Source: Clostridiales bacterium (GTDB lineage: Bacteria > Bacillota > Clostridia > Christensenellales > Aristaeellaceae). Taken from it: 64,000 nucleotides of DNA. A model generated the notes under the pieces. That model was not told the origin of the DNA, did not search any database, and saw only the letters and a list, made by a program, of their open reading frames with translations. Shown piece by piece: positions 19,695-28,471 of the stretch; position 1 is the stretch's first letter, and every line of letters begins with the position of its first letter. The translations under genes were made by a program, and so were the position numbers. The DNA lies in contig SVGN01000001.1 in NCBI GenBank assembly GCA_015056315.1, positions 1-64,000 on the forward strand. The letters run 5' to 3'.

Positions 19695-20891
19695 ATGGAG
19701 TTCAACATTGGCGAAAGCTTGCTGAAGCTTTGCACAGACTCCGGCATTTACGGCCTGCTGCAGGATCCCAAATCGCTCATTATGATCGGCATCGCCTGCC
19801 TGCTGCTCTACCTTGCCATCGTCAAGAAGTTCGAGCCGCTGCTGCTGATGCCCATCGCCTTTGGTATGCTGCTGACCAACCTGCCCTTTGCCGGAATGTA
19901 CCACGAAGAGATCTTCGCCGGCGGTCACGTCCATTGGGATCTGATGGGCGGCGCTGATCCTGCCATTACGCCCGGTCTGCTGGATTTCCTCTACCTGGGC
20001 GTTAAGCTGGGCATCTACCCCTGCCTCATCTTCCTTGGCGTTGGCGCTATGACCGACTTCGGTCCCCTGATCGCCAACCCCAAGAGCATGCTGATGGGTG
20101 CTGCTGCTCAGCTGGGCATCTTCATTGTGTTCATTATTTGCAATGCACTTCCTTACTTCAATGCTCAGGAAGCTGCCTCTATCGGCATCATCGGCGGCGC
20201 AGACGGCCCCACCGCCATCTACCTGACCGGTAAGCTGGCCCCCCATCTGCTGGGCCCCATCGCTGTGGCTGCCTACAGCTACATGGCGCTGGTTCCCGTC
20301 ATTCAGCCCCCCATTATGCGTCTGCTCACCACCAAGAAGGAGCGGGAGATCGTGATGGAGCAGCTGCGCCCGGTGACCAAGAAGGAGAAGATCATCTTCC
20401 CCATTGCGGTCACCATCATCGTCAGCCTGCTGCTGCCCTCTGCCGCTCCTCTGGTGGGCTGCCTGATGCTGGGCAACCTGTTCAAGGAGTCCGGTGTGGC
20501 AGACCGTCTGTGCAAGACCGTCCAGAACGAGCTGATGAACATCGTTACCATTTTCCTCGGCACCACTGTAGGCGCTACCGCTACCGCCAGCACTTTCCTG
20601 TCTTGGCAGACCATCATTATCATCATTGTAGGTGTGGCAGCCTTCGCCTGCGGCACTGCCGGCGGTGTGATCGTTGCCAAGATCATGAACAAGGTGACCG
20701 GCGGCAAGATCAACCCCCTGATCGGTTCTGCCGGTGTATCTGCCGTTCCCATGGCTGCCCGCGTCAGCCAGGTAGAGGGCCAGAAGGCCAACCCCAAGAA
20801 CTTCCTGCTCATGCATGCCATGGGCCCCAATGTTGCCGGCGTTATCGGTTCTGCGCTTGCAGCCGGTATGCTGCTGAGCATGTTCGGCTAA
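19695..20891 (+). CDS. Sodium ion-translocating decarboxylase beta subunit
   Basis: Polytopic; [80 protein letters not shown]. Confidence 0.95.
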   Translation: MEFNIGESLLKLCTDSGIYGLLQDPKSLIMIGIACLLLYLAIVKKFEPLLLMPIAFGMLLTNLPFAGMYHEEIFAGGHVHWDLMGGADPAITPGLLDFLYLGVKLGIYPCLIFLGVGAMTDFGPLIANPKSMLMGAAAQLGIFIVFIICNALPYFNAQEAASIGIIGGADGPTAIYLTGKLAPHLLGPIAVAAYSYMALVPVIQPPIMRLLTTKKEREIVMEQLRPVTKKEKIIFPIAVTIIVSLLLPSAAPLVGCLMLGNLFKESGVADRLCKTVQNELMNIVTIFLGTTVGATATASTFLSWQTIIIIIVGVAAFACGTAGGVIVAKIMNKVTGGKINPLIGSAGVSAVPMAARVSQVEGQKANPKNFLLMHAMGPNVAGVIGSALAAGMLLSMFG

Positions 20892-20913
20892 TCCTGTTAA
20901 TGAGGTGAAAACA

Positions 20914-22314
20914 ATGCCCAAGGTAGGAATTACTGATACCATCCTGCGCGACGGTCACCAGAGTCAGGCCGCAACGCGCATGAAGTTTTCCCAGATGGAG
21001 CCCATGCTGGAGAAGCTGGACAAAGTGGGCTACTACTCTCTGGAATGCTGGGGCGGTGCTACCTTCGACAGCTGCCTGCGCTTCCTGAACGAAGATCCCT
21101 GGGAGCGTCTGCGCAAGCTGCGCAAGGCCATGCCCAACACCAAGCTGCAGATGCTGCTGCGCGGCCAGAACCTGCTGGGCTACAAGCACTACTCCGACGA
21201 TGTTGTTGAGTTCTTCGTAAAGAAGGCCGTGGAGAACGGTATCGACATCATCCGCTGCTTCGACGCCCTCAACGACCTGCGCAACATGCAGACTGCCGTT
21301 ACCGCTACCAAGAAGTATGGCGGCAAGGCTGAGGTAGCCATGAGCTATACCATCAGTGATGTGCACACCGAAGATTACTTCGTCAAGCTGGCTGCCGACA
21401 TCGAAAAGATGGGCGCCGACCTGATCTGCATCAAGGATATGGCTAACCTCCTGCTGCCCTACAGCGCCTACAGCCTCATCAAGCGGCTGAAGAAGGAGAC
21501 CAGCCTGCCCATCGTGCTGCACACCCACGATACCACCGGTACCGGTGCCATGACCCTGCTCAAGGCCATCGAAGCCGGCGCAGATGTTGTGGATACCTGT
21601 ATCTCCGCTCTGGGTAACGGTACCTCTCAGCCCACCACCGAGTCCATCGTTGCCACCCTGCAGGGTACCGAATACGACACCGGCCTGGATCTGGTGGCCC
21701 TCACCGAGATCGCTGCTCACTTCCGCAAGGTCGCCGAGGAGCTGACTCAGGATGGCTGGCGCGATCCCGCCCGTGTGCTGGCTACCGATGCCAACACCCT
21801 TATCTATCAGGTTCCCGGCGGTATGCTGTCCAACCTGATCGGCCAGCTGAAGCAGGCCAACGCTATGGATAAGTACTACGATGTGCTGGCCGAGGTGCCG
21901 CGCGTGCGTAAGGACTTCGGTCTGCCGCCGCTGGTCACGCCCACCAGCCAGATCGTGGGTACCCAGGCTGTTATGAACATCCTGGGCGGCGAGCGCTACA
22001 AGATGGTCACCAAGGAGTCCAAGGGCCTGCTGCGCGGCGAGTACGGCAAGCTGCCCGCCGAAGTGGATCCCGAGGTGCGCAAAAAGTGCATCGGCGATGA
22101 CAAGGTCATCACCCATCGCCCCGCAGACGATATCCCCCCGGAACTGGAAAAGTACCGCGAGGAGATCCGCGATTATTACATGCAGGAAGAGGACGTGCTC
22201 AGCTACGCCATGTTCCCGCAGGTTGCCCCCAAGTTCTTCCAGTATCGTCAGGCTGCTCAGCTGAAGGTGGATTCCACCATGCTGAACATGGAGCAGCAGA
22301 CCATGCCCGTGTAA
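20914..22314 (+). CDS. Oxaloacetate decarboxylase alpha / transcarboxylase 5S / pyruvate carboxylase subunit B type carboxyltransferase
   Basis: ITDTILRDGHQSQAATRM, CWGGATFDSCLRFLNEDPWERLR, IRCFDALNDLRN, LHTHDTTGTG; no fused biotinyl domain. Confidence 0.92.
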   Translation: MPKVGITDTILRDGHQSQAATRMKFSQMEPMLEKLDKVGYYSLECWGGATFDSCLRFLNEDPWERLRKLRKAMPNTKLQMLLRGQNLLGYKHYSDDVVEFFVKKAVENGIDIIRCFDALNDLRNMQTAVTATKKYGGKAEVAMSYTISDVHTEDYFVKLAADIEKMGADLICIKDMANLLLPYSAYSLIKRLKKETSLPIVLHTHDTTGTGAMTLLKAIEAGADVVDTCISALGNGTSQPTTESIVATLQGTEYDTGLDLVALTEIAAHFRKVAEELTQDGWRDPARVLATDANTLIYQVPGGMLSNLIGQLKQANAMDKYYDVLAEVPRVRKDFGLPPLVTPTSQIVGTQAVMNILGGERYKMVTKESKGLLRGEYGKLPAEVDPEVRKKCIGDDKVITHRPADDIPPELEKYREEIRDYYMQEEDVLSYAMFPQVAPKFFQYRQAAQLKVDSTMLNMEQQTMPV

Positions 22315-22330
22315 GAGCTGCGGCATAACG

Positions 22331-22363
22331 AACCGCCCACCGGCCAAGCCGGTGGGCGGTTTT
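22331..22363. terminator. Bidirectional terminator between convergent operons
   Basis: AACCGCCCACCGG CCAAG CCGGTGGGCGGTTTT. Confidence 0.85.
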
Positions 22364-22396
22364 GTGCTGCACGGAAGGTCTACTGCGCGCAAGGTA

Positions 22397-23824
22397 TTAC
22401 TTTGCACTGTCGGCAATGTAGTGCTCCACTGCCTCGCTGCTGCTGGCGAAGCCTGCCTCCTTGCCGTACTTTTCTACCAGGCCTACATCCTTTTCGCCGT
22501 GGGTCAGGCAGCCTGCGCCGCTGATGCAGCCGCCGGTGCAGGCCATGCCCTCAATAAAATTCTCCTTGAGCACGTTCTTGTTCTTTTTGAGAAGTGCGAT
22601 GCGGCAGGCCTCAATGCCGTCGCAGACGACCGGGTTCAGAATAAAATCCTTCTCGCCGCGATCCTCCAGTGCGTGAGCCACAGCCTGGGCAAGACCGCCG
22701 CTGCGGGCAAAGATGCGCCCATAGAAGCTGGCATCATCCAGCGGCTCCTCCGGCAGGCTGCTCAGTACGATGCCCCGGCTATCCAGCCAGGCCTGCAGCT
22801 CTTCGAAGGTGAGCACGCAATCCACATAGGGCTTTACCTCGGGCTTTTGGGCTTCCTGCTTCTTGGCGGTGCAGGGCCCGATGAAGATCACCTTGGCATC
22901 CGGCTCCCGTTGCTTGATGGCTTTGGCAAGCGCAGCCATGGGAGAGGGGTTGTGGCTGATGTGCTCCGTCAGCTGGGGAAAGCTCTTTTCGATGTAGTTG
23001 ACGAAGGCAGGGCAGCAGGAGGAGGTCAGGAAGCCTTTCTCCACCAGCTCCTCCGCTTCGGAGCAGGCCACCATATCGGCACCCAGCGCCGCCTCGATCA
23101 CCTTGGTAAAGCCCATCCGCTTCAGAGCGGTCACCACCTGGCCCAGCTTGGCGTGGGTAAACTGGGCAGAGATGGCGGGGGCCACCACCGCATAGATATT
23201 GCTGATGCGGTTGCGCAAAAGCCGGATGGCATCCAGCAGGTAGCTCTTATCCTGAATAGCGCCGAAGGGGCAGTGGTACATGCAGGCACCGCACTGGATG
23301 CACTTGCTGTCGTCGATGGCAGCCACATGGTTTTCACCTTGAGTGATCGCCTTTACCTTGCAGGCGCGCTCGCAGGGACGGGCATGGTTCTGAATGGCAC
23401 TGTAGGGGCATACAGTGGCACACTTGCCGCAGTTGGCGCATTTGTCCGGGTCGATATGGGCACGATGCCGCTCGTCGAAGGTGATGGCATTGGTCTTGCA
23501 CACGGTGGAGCAGCGGTGGGCAAGGCAGCCGCGGCAATCCGGCCCTACGGTGTAGCCGCTGATGGGGCACTCGTCGCAGGCGATGCCGATCACCTCTACC
23601 ACGTTGGGGTTGGCTTTGTCGCCGCCCATGGCGATCTTTACACGCTCGGCGACGATGGCCCGTTCCTTGTAAATGCAGCAGCGCAGCTCGCTGCGGGGGC
23701 CGGGGGAGATGATCTTGGGAATATCCAGATAACAATCCTGCAGATTGTCCGCATAGGCATGGGATGCTACTTCCTTGAGCACCTTGTACTTGAGCTTCTG
23801 CACAAAGGTATCGAAGATCTGCAT
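22397..23824 (-). CDS. [FeFe]-hydrogenase-like iron-sulfur protein (group B type) with multiple 4Fe-4S motifs
   Basis: H-cluster-like motifs TSCCPAFVNYI, FIGPCTAKKQEA, EGMACTGGCISGAG; CxxCxxxCP 4Fe-4S repeats (CANCGKCATVCPY, CIQCGACMYHCPF); RBS aggagg before ATG. Confidence 0.88.
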   Translation of the reverse strand: MQIFDTFVQKLKYKVLKEVASHAYADNLQDCYLDIPKIISPGPRSELRCCIYKERAIVAERVKIAMGGDKANPNVVEVIGIACDECPISGYTVGPDCRGCLAHRCSTVCKTNAITFDERHRAHIDPDKCANCGKCATVCPYSAIQNHARPCERACKVKAITQGENHVAAIDDSKCIQCGACMYHCPFGAIQDKSYLLDAIRLLRNRISNIYAVVAPAISAQFTHAKLGQVVTALKRMGFTKVIEAALGADMVACSEAEELVEKGFLTSSCCPAFVNYIEKSFPQLTEHISHNPSPMAALAKAIKQREPDAKVIFIGPCTAKKQEAQKPEVKPYVDCVLTFEELQAWLDSRGIVLSSLPEEPLDDASFYGRIFARSGGLAQAVAHALEDRGEKDFILNPVVCDGIEACRIALLKKNKNVLKENFIEGMACTGGCISGAGCLTHGEKDVGLVEKYGKEAGFASSSEAVEHYIADSAK

Positions 23825-23975
23825 GGCGTTTCCTCCTGTATGGCTATGAAAGGCATATTGTGAAAAATCGGTCAATTTCAATACCGTTCCACGCATTTAT
23901 GTTATCGAAAACATTTGTATCTGTCTATGGATGAAGTAAACATTTACATGGAAAGAATCGTTATTTATATATAAT

Positions 23976-24026
23976 AAAAAGCCCTTTCGCTGTTCGGAAT
24001 GACTCGCAACAGCGAAAGGGCTTTCT
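23976..24026 (-). terminator. Terminator of the adhE-phosphotransferase operon
   Basis: AAAGCCCTTTCGCTGTT ... AACAGCGAAAGGGCTTTTTATTATA on minus strand. Confidence 0.85.
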
Positions 24027-24057
24027 TGCATGCAGACCCGGTTCGGAGCCGGTCGGC

Positions 24058-24807
24058 TTATTCGTAATCCACCACGTTGGTCCAGTGCAGCAGGAATTCC
24101 CGCTCCTCGGGCTTGCCCTTTACGCTCTGGCTGGCAGCCACGATGGGGATCCACTTCTGCACATACTGCTTGGCAGTATCGCTCTTTTGGCAGAACAGCT
24201 TCAGGTACTTTTCCGCACCGGTGATGTCGCCGCTGAGCCAGAACAGCAGGTAGGTGCGTGCTGCATCGGCAGAGGCGTTGCCCTGGGTGGCGTGGGCCCA
24301 GTCGATCAGGTAGGGGGTACCGTCCTCGCAGATGACCACGTTGCGGGGCTCGAAATCGCCGTGGCACAGCTTGTTGTGCTTGGGCATGCCCTCCAGGCGG
24401 GTGTGCAGCTCATAGCGGGTGGTGGCATCCAGCTCGCTGGCGCTGATTTTGCGGTTCATCTTGTCCTTCAGCTTACCCAGCATGGGGCAGGTATGCTTGT
24501 GCATATCCAGCTGCAGATCAACGAACAGCTCCATGTACTCGTCGTACTTGTCGGGATTTTCCTCCATCAGCTCGGCAAGGGTCTTGCCCCGGATGTAGTC
24601 GATCACGATCGCCCACTGCCCGTCCACCTTGGTCACCTCGTGCAGGCGGGGCACATTGAGACCGGTCTCCTCCACACGGGCCTGGTTGAGGGCCTCGTTG
24701 AGCACATCGGCCTTGCTGTAGTCGCTGTTGAACACCTTGATGGCCAGGTCGCCGTCCAGATAGACAGTCTTGTTGGGGCGAACTGCGATCACTTTGTCCA
24801 GCTTCAT
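24058..24807 (-). CDS. Aminoglycoside/choline-kinase-like (APH fold) phosphotransferase
   Basis: VIDYIRGKTLAELM, KLCHGDFEPRNVVICEDGTPYLIDWAHA (HGDxxxxN and D-W motif). Confidence 0.85.
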   Translation of the reverse strand: MKLDKVIAVRPNKTVYLDGDLAIKVFNSDYSKADVLNEALNQARVEETGLNVPRLHEVTKVDGQWAIVIDYIRGKTLAELMEENPDKYDEYMELFVDLQLDMHKHTCPMLGKLKDKMNRKISASELDATTRYELHTRLEGMPKHNKLCHGDFEPRNVVICEDGTPYLIDWAHATQGNASADAARTYLLFWLSGDITGAEKYLKLFCQKSDTAKQYVQKWIPIVAASQSVKGKPEEREFLLHWTNVVDYE

Positions 24808-24820
24808 GGGGGTCGCCTCC

Positions 24821-27424
24821 TTACTTGTTATCGCCGTAGTAGGCGTTCAGGTACATTTGCTTGATCTCCTTCATGAGGGGATAGCGGGGGTTGGCACCGG
24901 TGCACTGGTCGTCGAAGGCCTGCTCCACCATATCGTCCAGGCGGGCGAGGAAATCCTGCTCGTCGATGCCGTACTCGCGGATGGTGGCCTTGATGCCGAT
25001 CTTCGCCTTCAGCTCATCGATGGCGGCGGTCAGATTGGCCAGCTTCTCTTCGTCGTTTGCGCCGCCCAGACCCAGATAATCGGCCACCTGTGCATAGCGG
25101 GCCAGGGTGTGGGGGTGGTCATACTGAGGGAAGGTGCCCATCTTGGTGGGTACCTCGGCAGCGTTGAAGCGCAGCACCTCGTTGATCATCAGCGCATTGG
25201 CTACGCCGTGGGGCAGGTGATGGAAGGCGCCCAGCTTGTGGGCCATGGAGTGGCACACGCCCAGGAAGGCGTTGGCAAAGGCCATACCGGCCATGGTGGC
25301 AGCGTTGGCCATCTTCTCGCGGGCCAGGGCATCGTTGGGGCCGTTGTCGTAGGCGCGGGGCAGGTACTCGAAAATTATCTTCAGGCTCTGCAGGGCCAGG
25401 CCGTCGGTGTAGTCGGTGGCCATCATGCTGGCGATGGCTTCCAGTGCATGGGTAACGGCATCGATACCGGAGGCTGCGGTGAGACCCTTGGGGGCGTTCA
25501 TCATCAGATCCGCATCCACGATAGCCATATCGGGCAGCAGCTCGTAGTCGGCCAGGGGGTACTTGACGCCGGTCTGCTCGTCGGTGATCACGGCAAAGGG
25601 CGTTACCTCACTGCCGGTACCGGCGGTGGTGGGCACGGCGATAAAGTAAGCCTTTTCGCCCATCTTGGGGAAGGTGTAGATGCGCTTGCGGATGTCACAG
25701 AAGCGCATGGCCATATCCATAAAGTCCACTTCGGGATGCTCGTAGAGCACCCACATGATCTTGGCCGCATCCATGGGGCTGCCGCCGCCGATGGCCAGAA
25801 TGCAATCGGGCTGGAAGGCGTTGATCATCTTTACGCCTTCCCGGGCAGAGGCCAGAGTGGGGTCGGGCTCAACGTTGGAGAAGGTGGCATGCATGATGCC
25901 CATTTCATCCAGTACGTCGGTAACGGGCTTGGTGTAGCCGTTCTGGTAGAGGAAGTTGTCGGTTACGATGAACACCTTCTTCTTGTTCATCACGTCCTTC
26001 AGCTCCCTGAGCGCAACGGGCAGGCAGCCCTTCTTGATGTAAACCTTCTCAGGTGCACGGAACCACAGCATGTTCTCTCTCCTCTCCGCAACGGTCTTGA
26101 TGTTCAGCAGATGCTTCACGCCTACGTTCTCACTGACGGAGTTGCCGCCCCAGGAGCCGCAGCCCAGCGTGAGGGAGGGAGCCAGCTTGAAGTTGTACAG
26201 GTCGCCGATACCGCCCTGAGAGGAGGGGGTGTTCACCACGATGCGGCAGGTCTCCACCTTGTCGGCAAAGGCCAGCAGCTTATCGCGCTGGGTGTTGGGG
26301 TTCAGGTAGATGCTGGCGGTGTGGCCGTGGCCGCCGTCCTCGATGAGCCGTTCGGCCTTGGCAACGGCATCGTCGAAATCGACAGCCTTGTACATGGCCA
26401 GCACGGGAGAGAGCTTCTCGTGAGCGAATTCCTCGCTGATATCCACGCTCTCCACCTCGCCGATGAGCACCTTGGTGCTTTCCGGCACGGTTACGCCGGC
26501 CAGCGCAGCGATCTTGGCAGCGGGCTGACCCACGATACGGGCATTGAGTGCGCCGTTGATGATGATGGTCTTGCGCACCTTGTTCAGCTCTTCGCCCTCG
26601 AGGAAATAGCAGCCGCGGCGGGCAAACTCGGCACGTACGGCATCGTAGATGCTCTCGGGCACGATCACGCTCTGCTCGGAGGCGCAGATCATGCCGTTAT
26701 CGAAGGTCTTGGAATGGATGATGGAGTTGACCGCCAGCAGGATATCGGCGCTTTCGTCGATGATGGCGGGCACGTTACCGGCACCAACGCCAAGAGCGGG
26801 CTTACCGCTGGAGTAAGCAGCGGTCACCATGCCGGGGCCGCCGGTAGCCAGAGTGCAATCGCACTCCTTCATGACCATGTTGGTCATATCCAGGCTGGGC
26901 ACATCGATCCAGCTGATGATGCCTTCGGGAGCGCCTGCGGCCACAGCGGCTTCCAGCACGATGCGGGCAGCCTCCACGGTGCTCTTCTTGGCACGGGGGT
27001 GGGGAGAAATAATGATGCCGTTGCGGGTCTTGAGGCAGGCAAGGCACTTGAAAATGGCGGTGGAGGTGGGGTTGGTGGTGGGGATGACCGCAGCGATCAC
27101 GCCGATGGGCTCCGCAAAGCGGGTAATACCGGCGGTCTTGTCTTCTTCGATGATACCACAGGTCTTGGTATCGCGGTAGGCGTTATAGATATATTCGGAG
27201 GCAAAGTGGTTCTTGATCACCTTATCCTCCACAACGCCCATGCCGGTCTCTTCCACGGCCATCTTGGCCAGGGGAAGACGCATCTTGTTGGCGGCCATGG
27301 CGGCGGCAAAAAAGATCTTGTCTACCTGCTCCTGGGTATAGGTGGAGAATTCCTTCTGGGCCTTTCGCACGGCGACGATCTCGGCCGCCAGGCGTTCTAC
27401 GCTGTCTACGGGGGTTCTGTTCAT
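24821..27424 (-). CDS. adhE: Bifunctional acetaldehyde-CoA/alcohol dehydrogenase
   Basis: 867 aa; aldehyde dehydrogenase half plus Fe-ADH half (AIGGGSPMDAAKIMW, PTTAGTGSEVTPFAV, GVCHSMAHKLGAFHHLPHG). Confidence 0.97.
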   Translation of the reverse strand: MNRTPVDSVERLAAEIVAVRKAQKEFSTYTQEQVDKIFFAAAMAANKMRLPLAKMAVEETGMGVVEDKVIKNHFASEYIYNAYRDTKTCGIIEEDKTAGITRFAEPIGVIAAVIPTTNPTSTAIFKCLACLKTRNGIIISPHPRAKKSTVEAARIVLEAAVAAGAPEGIISWIDVPSLDMTNMVMKECDCTLATGGPGMVTAAYSSGKPALGVGAGNVPAIIDESADILLAVNSIIHSKTFDNGMICASEQSVIVPESIYDAVRAEFARRGCYFLEGEELNKVRKTIIINGALNARIVGQPAAKIAALAGVTVPESTKVLIGEVESVDISEEFAHEKLSPVLAMYKAVDFDDAVAKAERLIEDGGHGHTASIYLNPNTQRDKLLAFADKVETCRIVVNTPSSQGGIGDLYNFKLAPSLTLGCGSWGGNSVSENVGVKHLLNIKTVAERRENMLWFRAPEKVYIKKGCLPVALRELKDVMNKKKVFIVTDNFLYQNGYTKPVTDVLDEMGIMHATFSNVEPDPTLASAREGVKMINAFQPDCILAIGGGSPMDAAKIMWVLYEHPEVDFMDMAMRFCDIRKRIYTFPKMGEKAYFIAVPTTAGTGSEVTPFAVITDEQTGVKYPLADYELLPDMAIVDADLMMNAPKGLTAASGIDAVTHALEAIASMMATDYTDGLALQSLKIIFEYLPRAYDNGPNDALAREKMANAATMAGMAFANAFLGVCHSMAHKLGAFHHLPHGVANALMINEVLRFNAAEVPTKMGTFPQYDHPHTLARYAQVADYLGLGGANDEEKLANLTAAIDELKAKIGIKATIREYGIDEQDFLARLDDMVEQAFDDQCTGANPRYPLMKEIKQMYLNAYYGDNK

Positions 27425-27449
27425 GGTGATACCCTCCCTGAATCTTTGT

Positions 27450-27467
27450 TCGTTAAAACCTTAACAT
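27450..27467. promoter_or_regulatory. Putative Rex operator upstream of adhE
   Basis: TCGTTAAAACCTTAACAT versus Rex consensus TTGTTAA-N4-TTAACAA; perfect GTTAA-N4-TTAAC core, ~26 bp before the adhE ATG. Confidence 0.6.
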
Positions 27468-27500
27468 TGTGGGGAGGGTTTGTAAATGCCGGGTTTTTGA

Positions 27501-27530
27501 TACGCTCATATCATGTAAGATATGAGCGTA
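27501..27530. promoter_or_regulatory. Perfect 12-bp inverted repeat between LysR gene and adhE
   Basis: TACGCTCATATC-ATGTAA-GATATGAGCGTA. Confidence 0.75.
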
Positions 27531-27556
27531 AACATTTACATAACAGATGGAATGGG

Positions 27557-28462
27557 TCAACCTTCGAGTGTGGAGCGTACCTTCTCCAGCTCATCCAAAA
27601 ACAGCTCGCTGATGGGGGAAAGCCCGTGGGATTTGCGGTAGATGAGCACATCCTTCTGCAGCTGGCTGTTGTCTGCGCCGGGCACTTGAGCAAGGCCGTA
27701 GCGCCGGAGCATATCGGCAGGCATGGGTGCCTCCCACATATAGGCTCTGGGCAGGGTGGAAAGCAGCTCCAGCGCACTGGCCCGGTCGTAGATATGGATG
27801 CGGTTGGGCTCGTCGTGTACCAGCTTTCGCCGGGGCAGGGAAGGCACATAGGTATCGCCCTGCAGGATCTTCATCCACCCGTGGATGTCTTCCTCCCTGA
27901 GCAAGGGCAGCCGGGCTTCCGGCAGATCCGCCCGGATGGTGAGCAGGTAGCGGAAGCTCCATACCTCCCGATGGGCCAGACCTTTTTCCTGAAAGGTATC
28001 CAGAAAATGCCCTTCATAGTCTGCCTGATAGCGCACCATGCCCAGCTCGTAACCATCCTCCGTAACGTTGCGGATGGCGCGTAGGGCGTTGGTCTCCTTG
28101 TAATCCAGCACGGTCTGGTGGCTCACCTGCTGGGCAAAGGCCTGGAATGCTTTGGCAATATAAGCCGACCGGGGCGCAGAGAGCCGGAAGGTCTTCTCGC
28201 TTTGCTTGCGCACCGCATACCGCTCCGCCATTTCATCAAAGCGCTTGAGGATGCTTACGGCATAGTGCAGAAATTCCTCGCCCTTGGCGGTGGGTACGAT
28301 GCCCCTGGGCGTGCGGTTGAAGATGGGGAAGCCCAGCGCATCCTCCAGCTCCCTGAGGGCACGGCTCAGGTTGGGCTGGCTCATATGCAGGTTTTCGGCG
28401 GCTTCGGTGATGGAACGGGCTTTTTCTACCTCTACTGCATAGCGCAGCTGTTGAATGTTCAT
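27557..28462 (-). CDS. LysR family transcriptional regulator
   Basis: N-terminal HTH MNIQQLRYAVEVEKARSITEAAENLHMSQPNLSRALRELEDALGFPIFNRTPRG. Confidence 0.93.
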   Translation of the reverse strand: MNIQQLRYAVEVEKARSITEAAENLHMSQPNLSRALRELEDALGFPIFNRTPRGIVPTAKGEEFLHYAVSILKRFDEMAERYAVRKQSEKTFRLSAPRSAYIAKAFQAFAQQVSHQTVLDYKETNALRAIRNVTEDGYELGMVRYQADYEGHFLDTFQEKGLAHREVWSFRYLLTIRADLPEARLPLLREEDIHGWMKILQGDTYVPSLPRRKLVHDEPNRIHIYDRASALELLSTLPRAYMWEAPMPADMLRRYGLAQVPGADNSQLQKDVLIYRKSHGLSPISELFLDELEKVRSTLEG

Positions 28463-28471
28463 GGCTTCTCC

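Noticed and set aside
24770-28084. 1104-aa plus-strand ORF
   Set aside because: Antisense to adhE and the LysR gene; low-complexity His/Gly/Val-rich composition typical of the complementary frame of GC-rich genes; no recognisable domains.
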